Positions 1-11,895 of a DNA stretch of 64,000 nucleotides are shown here, in pieces. The notes under the pieces were generated by a model. It was not told the origin of the DNA, ran no database searches, and saw only the letters and a program-made list of their open reading frames with translations. Position 1 is the stretch's first letter. Every line of letters starts with the position of its first letter. The translations under genes were made by a program, and so were the position numbers. The stretch covers positions 466,049,379 to 466,113,378 of the forward strand of contig OY856413.1 of assembly GCA_963693085.1 (NCBI GenBank). The letters run 5' to 3'. The stretch is from Alisma plantago-aquatica (Eukaryota; Streptophyta; Magnoliopsida; Alismatales; Alismataceae).

Positions 1-857
1 CACACATTATAATTGTCCAACTATCTTTAATGATATGGACTTATCTAGTGATAAGAACATTGCTTACTATAAGGTTGCCTATATTCAGCCATTTGAAAAG
101 TTTCACCTTTATACGATATTTCCTTCTATTTCATCATTAGGGTTTTCTTTTACCATTACCTAGAAAGTAGGGTTATGGTTTATTGTCATATTGCCCAGGA
201 TTAGGGCTTATGTAGTATAGCTTTAATTTAGGGTTCCGCATATCTTCACCCTTATTAGGGTATCTCATCACAACATTACATTATGACTTCACATGGCATC
301 ATCCTCAGTTAGGGTTTCTTATGGAATCATCTTCAATTAGGGTTTATCATGGAATCACCCTCAATTAGGGTTTCTCGTGTTTTTACCCTTGATTAGGGTT
401 ACATCTTTTCCCTAGATTAGGGTTAAGGTTCATCAATCTTCTTGATTAGGGTTTCATGATCTCTTCACCAAGGATCGTATCCTAAATTCATAGTTTATTC
501 ATATTGAAGGTGTTGAGGCTTATCCATTACATGATTACCCTACATGTATGGATTCCTCTCTCTCTCATCCTCTCTAGGATATTGACTATGTCAAACTTAG
601 TTAGATTAGGTCAACCAACCCTTCAATTAAGTACATTCAATTAGGGTTGACATAGTGTATTGAAGTATTGCTTATTTTAAGCTTCAAGGATTAACTCACC
701 TAAGGTTACCAATCACTTGGTACCTTAAAGGTGCAACCCTAATGATTATCTTTGAGATAAATCAATAACAATTATAGGGTCAATTGATCCTTCATCACAA
801 TAAGTTTTCAATTGATATGATCACATTGAATCACTAAACGTTCTTGATCCTTTACTC
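1..857. repeat. Non-coding repeat DNA, left arm of degenerate inverted repeat
   Basis: No gene is seen. The stretch is full of scattered TTAGGGTTT-type words that are not in tandem. About 100-660 matches the reverse complement of about 3290-3760 imperfectly; shared landmarks are a CTCTCTCTCATCCTCTCTAGG-like block (550-578), a GATCTCTTCACCAAGGATC block (449-472) and a GTTATGGTTT block near 173. The two arms face each other about 2.5 kb apart. They could be two oppositely oriented copies of one repeat family or arms of a foldback element; I cannot decide. Confidence 0.5.
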
Positions 858-1795
858 TTTAAACGGTTTGAAACCGTTTGGGCAAGAGTGTGTTGAAACT
901 GATTGGGCTTGGGTCTCTAAATGGTTTGAGACCGTTTGGACCCAAAGGGTCTTGAGACCGTTTGGTCCAAACCTTCTCAAAACCGAATGGACCAAAAAGG
1001 TCTTTCAACACTTAAACAATTCAAGGTTTCCATCAATGAACTGTCTATCAATTGAATCCTTGATTTATTCATCAATTAAACTATTGAATTGTCCTTCACT
1101 TGGACCATCAATTAGGGTTTTGAACCCAATTGAACTAGGATTTATACTCAAGAAACCTTCAATTAGGGTTTTGAAATCAAGGAACCATCAATGATCAACA
1201 TTGTGGAACTGATTCAATTGAAATCAATGAATCATCATCAATTTTTTGATATGACCTGACCCCAAATGGTCTTGAGGTAGTTTGGATGACCTCCAAACAG
1301 TCTTGAGACCGTTTTACCCATCCTATCTTTGGAATTTGTGAAATTTCATTAGAGTTTAGATCATTGGATTGATCATCAATTCAGCTATTAATTGCATTTC
1401 AATTTGGTATCTCTGGACCTTCAATTACTCAACCATACTCAACCCTAGACCTCCAAATGGTCTTGGTTGACCTCCAAACGATCTTGAGACCGTTTGGGCT
1501 AATCAACCCAAAAATATAAATTAACCAATTGCAATTTCAGCACTTAACTCGATTAGGGTTTGGTAATTGATGAACCTTCAACTAATGAACCCTTTTGAAT
1601 TAATCAATTAAATTTAATGGGTCATCAACCATCATGATTAAAATCAAATCTCCACATGGTCAACTATGGTCAACTCTTCCAAATGGTTTGAAACCATTTA
1701 GTTCCTAACGGTTTGATGAAACCGTTTAATTCCAAACGGTTTTGTTGAAACCGAATGTACAACTTGTTGAAACTGATTGGAATAGGAATTCCTTG
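858..1795. repeat. Cluster of AAACGGTTT/AAACCGTTT palindromic motifs
   Basis: Short palindromic words built on AACGGTTTGAAACCGTTTGG recur at 862-881, 920-940, 950-962, 1268-1310, 1456-1500 and 1679-1765 with drift. They lie in otherwise AT-rich DNA without a convincing coding frame; a 116-codon open frame at 844-1194 is a by-product of the repeats. Palindrome clusters of this kind occur in regulatory parts of plant LTR retrotransposons, so this may be part of a decayed element, but no long terminal repeat could be delimited. Confidence 0.45.
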
Positions 1796-3289
1796 GGAAA
1801 AGTGTCCAATATGATGTCATAATCATCTACCTTCGTCCCTGTAACTTATGGTACTTCTTATTTCATTAATTTACCAATTACAACAAACAATTAATCAAGA
1901 AGATGAAGGAACCAACGAAATTACAAGATTGATAGTTGAATAACAATGTAGAAGGGTTCAAGTTATAAAACCTGCCTTTAATTGAGCTTCAAAGCTTCAC
2001 ATTCACGTTAGGAATGGTGGATGAAACTCCTTTCACTATCCCAAGGCTCGTCCTCAAGCTTTGAGTGAAAATAAATGGTTAGAATTGAAGATGGGATCGA
2101 GATAAGAAGAAATCATGCATTGATTTTTGATTTCCACCATGGAATTGAGGTGAAAGGAGGTCAAGAAGCTTACCAACAGGTTGGGGGTCGTCCTCCTGAT
2201 CCTCCAAGATCCCTTGGTAGTTTTGAAAGCAAGAGAGAAGAAGTGGATTCGAAATTACCCTTTCAACTTATGGATAAAGGAGCATATATATGAATTTCAT
2301 TGAAAATTCATTTAAGAGAGAGAAAGTAGGAATTATCTCCTCCATTTCCTTGCCACTTGCCCCCTTTCCTTCCTTAAATGCGAGGCTACCTTCCTTGCCT
2401 CTTATTCCTCTCAATTATCTATGTTTTAAAGAAAAGCAAATTAAGCACCTTAATTCATATAATAATAATATCCATAAGTTAGTGGATATTACTTTCCTTT
2501 ATTTTAATGTGAGTGAGTTATCCACTTGCTTTGAGATATTTCGTGGCCTAGCAAAGGCACAAGGGTGTTCAAACTTGAGAAAATTCAGCCATCTCGCTTT
2601 TGGTTGAAGGCCCTTCAATTATTTTATTTATTTTTGCATTAAATTGAATTAGGGTTTCAATTATGCTTAAATCTTGATTATTTTAATATCAAGATTTTCT
2701 CTCCTTCAAAGTGATACAAATGAGATGCCCCTCTCATTTTATTTGCTCTACATGATTCCAAGAAACATTGGGGACTATTTTGAAGTGTTAATTTGCATAT
2801 TGAACCCTAGGTTTTGGGTAAATTGCATATTATACCAAAACTAGGTTTTAATGCACAAACATTGCTTTATCAGCTCTTTCTGGGTACTCAGGCTTTTCCC
2901 AAGCCATAACTCTGCATCATCTCCATTCTTATGATGCTTTAACACATGAAGAACATTTAATCATGTAATATTTGCAAGTTAACCCCTCAACTTGGGTAAT
3001 TTGCACTTTAGTCCAAAATAAGCAAACATTGCTTCAACATTATTCAAACATGACCAAAATTGAAACATAGGTTCCTCTTGGGCCTTAATTACTTTTCACA
3101 AGATAAAATTAAGGATCTAATTAACTTAAGAAAAACTCCCAGGGTTAAGGCATTACCCAAGTCAGGGATGTTACAGTTGATAAGTATGATTATCAATGAT
3201 AACTACAGAGGTTAAATTCCTAAAGTACTTAGATATTCAGTATCTTTAAGATGGTTAACCCTAAAATCTTATGAAAGCAATGACACAAT
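1796..3289. other. AT-rich spacer, no gene recognised
   Basis: Two small open frames (2075-2293 and 2290-2607) show no family resemblance and are not supported as genes. A terminus-like string, TGTAACATCCCTGACTTGGG read on the minus strand, ends at 3175; this is how some plant gypsy LTRs start, but no partner LTR, primer-binding site or target duplication was found, so I only note it. Confidence 0.4.
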
Positions 3290-3800
3290 ATACTATGTCA
3301 ACTATAAGTGTATGTACTTGAAATGATGGGTTGACCTAATTAAATCAAGTTTTGTGTAACTAATATCCTAGGGAGGATGAGAGAGAAGTATTCATACTTG
3401 AGTATTAATCATGTGGTGATTAGGGTATGATCCTTAGTGAAGAGATCATGAAAACCCTAATTTAGATGAATAGTAAACCCTAATTATGGGTAATTAAATA
3501 TGAAACCCTAATTGGGATGAATAGTAAATCCTATTGGTGGGATATTGAATGTAAACCCCAATCTTGAGCATTATGGTGATAAAACCATAACCCTGATTTG
3601 GGTAATGGGATGAGTCTTCCCAATTGACCTGAAATGGGAAACCCTAACCCTAGTAAGGGAATATTGGTGCTACCCTTGAATAGTGATGTTATATTTGTTT
3701 TGCATAGTGCTGATATGAATTTGATTTAACTATTATCATCTGTACTAACCATGCAGGTATCATGAGGTGATAAGCATAGCCAGGTATGAGCTATGATAAG
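3290..3800 (-). repeat. Right arm of degenerate inverted repeat
   Basis: Read on the minus strand this block follows the order of landmarks found at about 100-660: an AGGGTTATGG block, a series of AATTAGGGTTT words, a GATCTCTTCACTAAGGATC block and a CTCTCTCATCCTCCCTAGG block followed by AGGTCAACCC. Many substitutions and small gaps separate the arms, so the duplication is old. Confidence 0.5.
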
Positions 3801-4554
3801 CATAGCCAGGTATCATGAGGTCTTAGTATATCCTAGAAGAATAAATGATATACATGTTTCTTCAATATCTTGTTAAATAGTGACATGTTGCTTTATCAAA
3901 TCATAGCTAAAGTGCTCTGAATAAGCTTATTGCTCTAATCAGTTTAGATATTGATTTATCTGCTACTGAATATATATATGATTCTCCAACTCAATTTATT
4001 TTTATTAAACTACAATAATAATGTTTTCGGCAGAGAGTTATATCTCTCGCTGGGGCAATTTATAAATTGTCTCACCCCGTGGGATTCAACATTTTAGGTG
4101 GACGCGGACAAGGTAGAGGCAGAAATCCCATAACTAGGGAGGAGCAACAGGAGCAACAACAGGGACCGTAGTAATTATATAGGTGGAAATACTGGTGGTC
4201 AAGTTCTGGAATAGATAATTTTATGTGTCGTCTTTGTACTCTCAGGTCCTAGGAGTTAGAGCTTTTAATAAATCGATCTGAGATTTTGGCTTTAAGCCTT
4301 GAGGTTTTATACTACTTATGCACAACTAAGATAGAGCATTTGATGCTTGTATTCCTCGAGAAGGGATAATACATGATATGTATATATGTGAACCAGGATG
4401 TAATTGTCATACTTTGGTTCTTGTTTAAAGAGTTTTCCTGAAAATGGATATTTTTGTAAATGGTTTTAATTTTTAGTGATTTTCTAGTAATCTACTGGTA
4501 GTGATCACTTCATCATTAGTTAATCTTGTTATATTGGTTAATTACGATTTGTAT
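3801..4554. other. Spacer with a possible Gly/Arg-rich coding tail
   Basis: Mostly AT-rich and non-coding. At about 4099-4170 one plus-strand frame reads a Gly/Arg-rich stretch (GGRGQGRGR) followed by Gln/Glu and a stop, like the tail of some retrotransposon gag proteins. The frame is too short to assign. The rest up to the start of the LINE at about 4555 shows nothing recognisable. Confidence 0.3.
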
Positions 4555-6879
4555 GCCACATTGATCAAAGTAGGTATCCTGGATAAACTGATCTCTATCA
4601 TCATGCAAATCATTTCCAAAGGGCAAACCTCAATCCTCTGGGAAGGGTCATAGTTGGAGGCCTTCATTCCTAGTCAGGGAGTGCATCATGGAGATCCTCT
4701 TAGCCCCTACCTTTTCATCCTATGCATGGAGAGGCTCAGCCAATCTATCCTACATGAAGTAAGAAATGAGCAATGGAAGCTTATTATTCTCTCGAGAGGC
4801 AATGTGCCCCTCTCTCACGTCATGTTCGCTGGTGACTTGCTGCTCATGGCCGAGGCAACACCATCGCAAGCCTCGCTCATCCTTAAGGTGCTCGAAGAGT
4901 TCAACACTGTCTCTGGACATGTCCTCTCAAAGGAGAAGTCGCGGTGCTTCTTTACTCCAAACACATCCACTCAAGAACGACGAGCTTTCTGTAGACGGAT
5001 CTGAATTCCTCAAACTCAGGACTTGGGCAAGTATCTGGGGGTCCTTGTTCTTCACCACCGTCTCAACAAGGCAACACACTCAAACATTACCACAACTATC
5101 AAAGGAAGAATGAATAACTGGGCTTCCAAATGCCTATCTCTTGCAGGTCGCATTACTCTTGCTAAGAGTACCCTACAATCAATCCCATCCCACACCATGC
5201 AATATGTCAAGCTATTGCCCATCCTATACGATGACATTGATAGACATATTTTCTCTTTCATTTGGTCCGGTGGTCGTGATGTGCACAAGATGTCTTTGGT
5301 AGATTGGAAGAAACTGACCTTGCCCAAGGCATTGGGAGGTCTAGGACTCAAGAAGTCCAGAGAACAGAATGAGGCCCTTATGCTGAAAAATGTCTGGCAT
5401 TTCATCTCAAAACCCGAAACCCTTTGGGCCAAAGTAATGAAAGATAAATACATGAAAAAAGACTCCATTAGCAAACGCCCATGTTCATCTGCCTGGGCAT
5501 TCATAAAGCGCAATCTACACAAGTTTCAAGCGATCAACCAAAAAATCCCTATCTTGGGTCAAAGTACTAATGTTTGGACGGATCGATGGATATATGGACG
5601 ATCAGTTATTTACTTGGCTGGTTCATACATTATTCCCCAAGGTCTGGAAGGCCTCACAATCAACTCTATGGTCCTTCAAGACAACACATGGGACTGGGGC
5701 TTCATCGACACCTTCCTACCAGACAAAGCAAATAAACTTCTTCGCTTCTATAACCCCTCAGATATCAACGACGGCGAGGACATATGGTCGTGGCCCTTCA
5801 CGAGCTCTGGTATTTTCTCGTCTGGCTCTGCGTACAATTGGATGACTAATCAGGGATCACCATAATCTTCTTCAAAATGGAAGAAGCTCTAGGCCCTCTC
5901 TCTTCCTCTCAAGCTCATAACGTTCACTTGGCTTCTCTTCCATGGCGCGCTGCTCACGAACATTGAACTATCCAGAAGACATATTACAACATCATGCATA
6001 TGCCCTCTCTGTAATAATGATCATGAGTCCACCCAACATTGTCTAAGGGACTGCCCCATCGTGAAGGATGTCTGGTCTCTTCTCAGCATGCCAAATGACT
6101 TCTTTACAATCCCAAAATGCAAATGGCTCAATCTATTGATTTCCTCTATGTTGAGCCTCGAACAAAGAACGATCCATTGTGTCAACTGTTGGATGTTATG
6201 GAGAAATCAAAATGATATCACGCACGGCGGCTTGGGAAGTCCAGCCATTGTGCTCACAAAATTTATCCAAGAGCACACCAAATCCATTCTAGGGATACAA
6301 CCTAGGTTGAATCACACTAGAAAACATGTACAGCGGCCAGTTCGCCCATCGCCTGATTGCCAGGCACTCGTGTTTGTCGACATAGCCTACCAGACCCACG
6401 CCAGGAAGTCCGACATCAGGATTCATGTGGTTGATAGAATAGGAAGATGCACCACGAGTTTGGGTCGTCATGGTTATGCATTGTCTGTTCAGGAAGCGGA
6501 AGCTAATGGGATTCTAATGGCAGCAGAGTTGTGCCAAGTCAATGTCTGGTCCTCACCTATTATCTTCTTCGACGCCTCCACTGTGATCAAAATGCTACAA
6601 TAGAAGGACTGGCCTGCCAACAACCTCATTCCTCAACCGAAAATATATTCCTCCCTTTTGATGGCTTGTCCCAGCATACAACTGCAATATATCCCCCACA
6701 ACTACAACTCCGTAGCTGACAGCATTGCAAAACACATCCTATTCTCTTTTTCCACACACCACTTCTTAAATATTAAGCTCCCTTGGCTTTACAAGGATGT
6801 AAACAACTCGTTATCTCAATTTTGGCCCGAAGTAGAGAATAGGATGAATAAATAATCTCTATAGGCTTTCCAAAAAAAA
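4555..6879 (+). mobile_element. 5'-truncated plant L1-type LINE with poly(A) tail
   Basis: A LINE copy that lacks its 5' half: homology begins inside the reverse-transcriptase domain at about 4555-4561 and runs to a short poly(A) tract at 6871-6879. Loss of the 5' end with a retained 3' A-tail is the usual outcome of target-primed reverse transcription. No target-site duplication could be identified, so the insertion is probably old. It is unrelated in position to the minus-strand LINE at 52-64 kb, but its protein is of the same general clade (reverse transcriptase, zinc-binding RVT domain, RNase H). Confidence 0.85.
4561..6855 (+). pseudogene. LINE ORF2 remnant: RT C-terminal part, zf-RVT, RNase H
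   Basis: One reading frame is kept from end to end (about 765 codons), broken only by stop codons at 4651, 5002, 5863, 5893 and 6601. Order of parts: RT block with QGVHHGDPLSPYLF (about 4675), the catalytic block read as FAGDLLLMAEA (4834 on), where the family has F-A-D-D, so the first catalytic Asp is Gly; DLGKYLGV (5017 on); zf-RVT with CPLCNNDHESTQH (about 6000); and an RNase H-like stretch ending in NSVADSIAKH (6700 on). The product is a dead reverse transcriptase. The stop at 5893 falls where LINEs usually have Trp (KKLW), consistent with TGG to TAG. Identification as LINE ORF2 is firm; the domain edges are approximate. Confidence 0.85.
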
Positions 6880-8395
6880 ACATATGTCATGATTTTCTCC
6901 CACTCATACACACACATTGTATAGTTATATATGTAGTTATCTACATATTTATTGCCTATATCTCCATATATATATTATTATATGACAAAATAACCAATTA
7001 CATTTCTAATATATTATCATTGACAATAATATCAAGGACACGAAAAGAATTATTATAAAGAATGCAAGAGAGTGATCAACAAATAAATATATATTTATTG
7101 TCATACATAGCTACAAGTACTAAGAAATGTAATCACCATCCTTCATAGCATAGCTACTTAATACAATCTGAATTGAAGGTGCAAACTAAGAAAAATCAGA
7201 TGTCTATTAAGAGTATAGATCTAGTCAAACAAAAAAGAGTATTATATCCTATCAAACCTAAAAAAGAGTATCAGATCAAATTAAAAGTGATATTTGGCAC
7301 ATAACATAGGCAACAATGATGATTTTAAACATTAGGATAGCCACATTAAACATTAAAATATGTCAGTATACAACCAAACCCACAAAACTAAGTGAGTTTG
7401 GCATTACAGAAAAAGCGGCCTCACCTAGGCGCAACCTTCAGACGCCTTTCTGCTTAGTCAACCGCCTAGGCAAGCACCTTGACAAATATGCATTTTTGTG
7501 CTTTTGTGAATCTTTCCTCTGTGTTTGCTTGGCCATTCTGTATTTCTGAAAAAAATAAAAAGTTTAATTAGATACTCAAAATGTCAAAACCTGTAGCTGG
7601 CATGTTCGATCACTTAAATAAAAAAAAGGTAAAAAATGGAGAAGAAGTCCTTAAAACATAGACTATAATTTGACACATAAAAGTGCTTCTTCAGTTGATA
7701 GAGAGTAAGGCCATTCCAAACATCTTCCAGAATGAATTGAGGTGTCACTTCAACAAAAGGTGTTAGGCAAAATAATTTTAGCGAATGAAGTTTGCATAAA
7801 ATATAGGCAGCATCACATCAACTAATTTATATAATAACACTATAGAAAATAATGTAAACCATCTATGTATATCTAAAAACCATGACTCTATACAATAGAA
7901 TATGAAGGAAACTTGTTAAATATATAGGAAACATCAAGTAGATAAAAATTGACATGATTTGTCACTATAAAATTTTTCTTAAGGGAAAGAAGAAATGTGA
8001 TCGGGAGTACTCATGGGAATGAAGCAATAGGAAAGAATTGTCATCGAGAACAATAAGAGGAAGGGAGAGGAAGTTGAAAGAGTTCACCAAGAGTAGAGAA
8101 AGTCAATTCAACAATTTTTTTTCATGAATGGAAATAGAGCGTGATCCGAGCAACTGATGAGGGTAAAATCAAAATCGAGTTTTGGACTAAAACAACACAA
8201 ACACTCACACATAGAATAGAGGAGAAGAGAAGAAAAAAATTACAAATAGAGCTATGACACCTAAAAATAATAGTAGAAACTGGACAACAACATGTGAGCC
8301 TGCCTGCAGTAGTAAAAAATTAAGATGACTTGCCAGAATTTTTTGAAGACGGCTACCTGTTTGCGCTCTTCGTGAATTAAACACCCATGATCATC
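6880..8395. other. AT-rich spacer, no gene recognised
   Basis: The stretch is A+T-rich with short runs of TATATA near 6930-6990. Small open frames (for example 7316-7549) have no recognisable features. A CCTAGGCG-rich patch near 7420-7475 resembles edges of some plant repeats but could not be assigned. Confidence 0.4.
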
Positions 8396-8401
8396 TTCCT
8401 A

Positions 8402-8733
8402 CATTGCACCATGGTAGCAAACCCGTGATCCACGCCGGTACATGCATGTGCTCCTCGTCCAAGACCTGCCCCAAATTGTCGAGGTGGAAAATGGCGAACT
8501 CCTCCTACAGGACCTCGACCACATCCTCGAGTCCCATGAAGCAAGTGTTAAGCTCCACAGACTCCTCAACGTTGATGAACGTCTCACCATCCGAATCTTC
8601 CTCCACCTCAATTCCTAGTCCGTCAGGTGTCCTCTGAGGATCTTAAAGACAACCACGAGTTCCTATGTAGAGATCTTGTCATCCTCATTTGTGTTGGACT
8701 TGTAGAACACGTGCTCCAGCTCTGCCAGAGAGG
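8402..8733 (-). pseudogene. Calmodulin-like (EF-hand) protein pseudogene fragment
   Basis: Conceptual reading of the minus strand gives an EF-hand protein in the order seen in plant calmodulin-like/polcalcin-type proteins. From 8728 it reads LAELEHVFYK, then a first loop N-T-N-E-D-D-K-I-S-T-stop-E (position 1 Asp replaced by Asn), then ELVVVFKILRGHLTD. After a frameshift near 8615-8630 a second loop D-S-D-G-E-T-F-I-N-V-E-E follows with VELNT, and then LEDVVEVL, stop, EEFAIFHLDNLGQ, the start of a third EF-hand. Stops are at 8665-8663 and 8507-8505. Functional calmodulin-like proteins bind Ca2+ and relay signals; this copy cannot. The region is GC-richer than its surroundings, as expected of former coding DNA. 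Whether it is a relic in place or a fragment carried in by a transposon is unknown. Confidence 0.65.
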
Positions 8734-9550
8734 AGGATGGGATATAGGCTGTAGGGACCGGGAGATCATCAACGCCATCTTAGGAAGAGATGAACGTGTC
8801 GGTGGATGCTTCAGAGGGAGAAGGGGATCACATATGGTCTCGGTCGAGCACCTTGCGACAGAAGAATGACTTCAGGTTCCCCATCACAGAGGCAAAAATT
8901 CAAGAGCCGACAATTATGGCCGATGGTAGAAGACCACCGACCTGATCTTGAGAATCCTAGCAGCCCATTCTAGCAACAACATGATAAGAGAAAAACACTG
9001 AGAAGGATCCAAAGTTCAGTAGCCATCCCCTTGAACTGAAGACTATAAATATTGCAAATAAATCCAATCTTGATCTTCCACATAGAACTAAGGTCCGATT
9101 TGTTTTGTTACAGTAAATTTAATCTAAAGTATTAAACTTTGCATATCAAATAACATCATAAAATTGTATTCTATATAAAAAAGAAAACCAAAATCAAAAT
9201 GTTTTTATAAATTTAGTTTCCTATGTAGTGACAACGTAAAATGGTAACATAAATTCCAATTGGCAATAAATACAAATGACAACTTATATAATTAAGCTGG
9301 TAGATATAGCTATTAGGAAGTATTTACTTTTAGTTCTTCTATAACATTTGAACCCATACTTTTAAAGAAGAAAAAATTAGAATGGAGTGTTAATATTTTT
9401 TTAGAAATATGGGATGTCTTCTATGATTAGATTGAAAATAATATTCCAAATGAAAAGCAAACATATAAGAAACATTTTTAATCATATTAGTTCCATTTAC
9501 ATGACAAAATTTGAGATTATTTTTGGTATGGATGATCTTCCACACACACA
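8734..9550. other. Spacer, no gene recognised
   Basis: The first 200 bases remain GC-richer and may be degraded 5' sequence of the EF-hand pseudogene (an open minus frame GVDDLPVPTAYIPSSS precedes the first EF-hand, itself preceded by a stop). The remainder is AT-rich and featureless. Confidence 0.35.
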
Positions 9551-9965
9551 AATATATATATATATATATATAGAGTCAGGCTAGAATACACTCGAGTGTA
9601 TCCGGAGCAGAATACACTCAAGTAGTTTTCCATGATGCAATATTTTTTTTGAAAATCTAATCCATTGATCTTCTTAAACATCTCGTGAACAACTCATACG
9701 CAAAATTTGAGCACATTTGGATATGTATAGCTCATGTTATGAAGACCGCAAAAATTATGCATTTCAAATTAGTTTCGCGCGTTGATTTTGTTGCCCTTGG
9801 ATGAGTGACTTATACTCATCCAAATGGGCTCAAAATTTGTATGTAGCCTAGTTATAGTATGACGGTGAAGATCAACGGTTTACATTTTGCAAAAACTAGT
9901 CTTGATATGCAAACACACTTGAGTGTATTCGTGTGATCCGTACACTCGAGTGTATTCTAGCCTGA

Positions 9966-10007
<42 letters not shown>
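9551..10007. mobile_element. MITE with about 55-bp terminal inverted repeats, inserted in a (TA)n tract
   Basis: The element runs from about 9572 to 9969. The left end AGAGTCAGGCTAGAATACAC and the reverse complement of the right end are identical for about 30 bases and similar for about 55 (both continue into a second GAATACACTCAAG block). The interior of about 290 bases has no coding capacity. It is flanked on both sides by (TA)n runs (9551-9571 and 9970-10005), so the target-site duplication is hidden in the microsatellite. Superfamily is not decided; a TA-type duplication would suit Tc1/mariner but cannot be shown. Confidence 0.8.
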
Positions 10008-10008
<1 letters not shown>

Positions 10009-10656
10009 AATAGCCACTTTTCTCAAAAAGTTGTATTTCTACATGAAAAAAAATATGAAAATGAGATTTGTTTTGCATTCTATTGATTGTGCTTAAAGCA
10101 TGCATATGAACATATAATTTAGAAAATATTATTTGGGAATGTTGTACCTTGGACATATATTGAGAAATGAGGTGATTGAGAAGCCATGATTGATTATCCA
10201 TCGTTGACCGTCTATGTGTCTATGCTCAAACACAATTAAAAACTATTTGGTTTTTTGTCTGGCTTTTCAAATATTTGTTTGTTAAATTTGGCTCCCATAC
10301 TATTATAAAAAAATTGATGGATTAGGTAAATTATTTGGTTTGATTGTATAATCCAAAATTAAATGAAAAAAATAACAAGAATTTATCATTCCAAATAAAA
10401 AATTTCAAGCAGTCTTTGAGTTGGATCACCTAAAATACATTACAAGCAAAACTGAAATAGTCAATATTTGTTTCATTGGCCAGAAGCCATCCACAACTAA
10501 GGGAGTGCTCATTTACATGTGAATACCTCATCCATGATCACTATCACGGAGAAACACTTAGGTCCAATATTTTTTTAATGATTTTATAATATAATATTGT
10601 TTTACATACAATCTTTTGTATTTAACTAAATTTACTATATCCATGAAGACCCAATG
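10008..10656. other. AT-rich spacer
   Basis: No coding region or repeat with a recognisable family. The last 36 bases before the CACTA element (10657-10692) match a second copy at 28591-28624, part of a duplicated flank. Confidence 0.4.
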
Positions 10657-10792
10657 AAGAAGAAAGAAAAAGCAAATAGGATAAATCATGTGTACTACAG
10701 GAAACTAGTGTATTAATGTCAAATTTTATGACCACTTTATTATCTTGTCACAATAAATACAATAAAAATGAAAAACAACATTTTCTGCCATT

Positions 10793-10918
10793 GTTGGTGT
10801 AGGCAACAATGACAACTTTTTTTGTCTGTCGTAAATAAACAAATTTTCCGCCGTTGTTGGTGTAGGCAACAATGACAACTTTTTTATTTGTCGTAAATAA
10901 ATAAATTTTCCACCGTTA
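10793..10918. repeat. Left subterminal tandem repeat of the outer CACTA
   Basis: Two copies of a unit of about 62 bases (starting near 10789 and 10852) containing GTTGTTGGTGTAGGCAACAA and TGTCGTAAATAA. In CACTA elements subterminal repeats are the binding sites of the TNPA-type protein; that role is inferred here from position. Related TTGTCGTT words are at the right end (27650-27985). Confidence 0.7.
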
Positions 10919-11039
10919 AAACTCTTCCCTAAAACTTACTTTGCTCAAAGTTGTCCAATCCAGGTTATGTGTGCGTTTAAACATCATTTTTTATTAAGTT
11001 GCTTTTTTTTTAACTAAAATGATGGCCCGTAAACCCCAC

Positions 11040-11660
11040 TCCCCGATCCCTCACACTCACCCCGCCCCCCGACCCTAAAACGTTGTACCTCTTTCTCCCA
11101 GCAGCGGACCAGCGGAGTGGAGACTAGGGCAAGGCGGCATACAACTCACTCCAATCCGATTCTCTGGCGATCCCCTTGGTAGCCGATGATCCCCCGGTGA
11201 CCGACGCTTCCTCTGTGGTCGACGCTCCATCTCACTCTGGCGGCAACAACATTGCTCTCCGATGAAGGCGGTGGCCATTCTCCCTAAGGTGGAAACTCTC
11301 CTCTCCTCGTGACTGGCAAAAAGCTCCACCAAAGCCTGCAGGTACACTCTCCTCCTCACATCTTTCTCCTGTTCCTCGTATCTTCCTCTTCCTCCCCTTC
11401 CTCAACGTTTTCCAACATTTTCCTACTGACGCTGCATTTTTTTTGTCGATTGCCCCCCTTTCACATCTCTATTTTCTTTCTTACATTTTCGTCATCCTCC
11501 CATCTTCCTCCTCTCATCTTTGGTTTACTCTTCATTTCTCTATCTTTTCATTCAACTCCCTGTTGAAGTTGCTGCTTCATTACAGTGGCGGAGCCTCTAG
11601 GAGGCACCCTGAGGCTCTAGAACATTAGTTAGTGTTAAAGAAAGTAGTATTAGTAGTGAA
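11040..11660 (+). other. GC-rich and pyrimidine-rich leader-like region of the outer CACTA
   Basis: A GC-rich block (11040-11340) followed by a strongly CT-rich plus strand (11340-11560). Open frames on both strands here are composition effects. The position just upstream of the TNPA-like exons suggests promoter/5' leader sequence, possibly captured from a host gene, but no promoter element or known protein can be pointed to. Confidence 0.35.
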
Positions 11661-11895
11661 GCGGATCACAACATTGATCTCAATTTGAGTGTCAATTTGA
11701 CAATGTTGGACACTAACTTAAAATTTGATAACCAACTCATACTTGTGCCTCACCTACTAAATTTTTTTTTCTCTGCCACTACTTTATTAGCAACTCTTTG
11801 TTTGATCAATTCCCCTCCCCTCTTGCATTTTCACAAGTATTTTTTTGCCTCTTCTTTCCCACATTCTCCATTGAGACCCACATTATAACAACAAC

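Noticed and set aside
1..480. Telomere-like TTAGGGTT words
   Set aside because: They are scattered and interrupted, not tandem TTTAGGG units; no interstitial telomere.
844..1194. 116-codon frame
   Set aside because: Built from the palindromic AAACCGTTT repeats and lacking any domain.
10026..10201. Frame ending in repeated Tyr-Ile residues
   Set aside because: Generated by the (TA)n microsatellite.
11075..11566. Open frames in GC- and CT-rich DNA
   Set aside because: Low-complexity composition, no homology, no exon signals.
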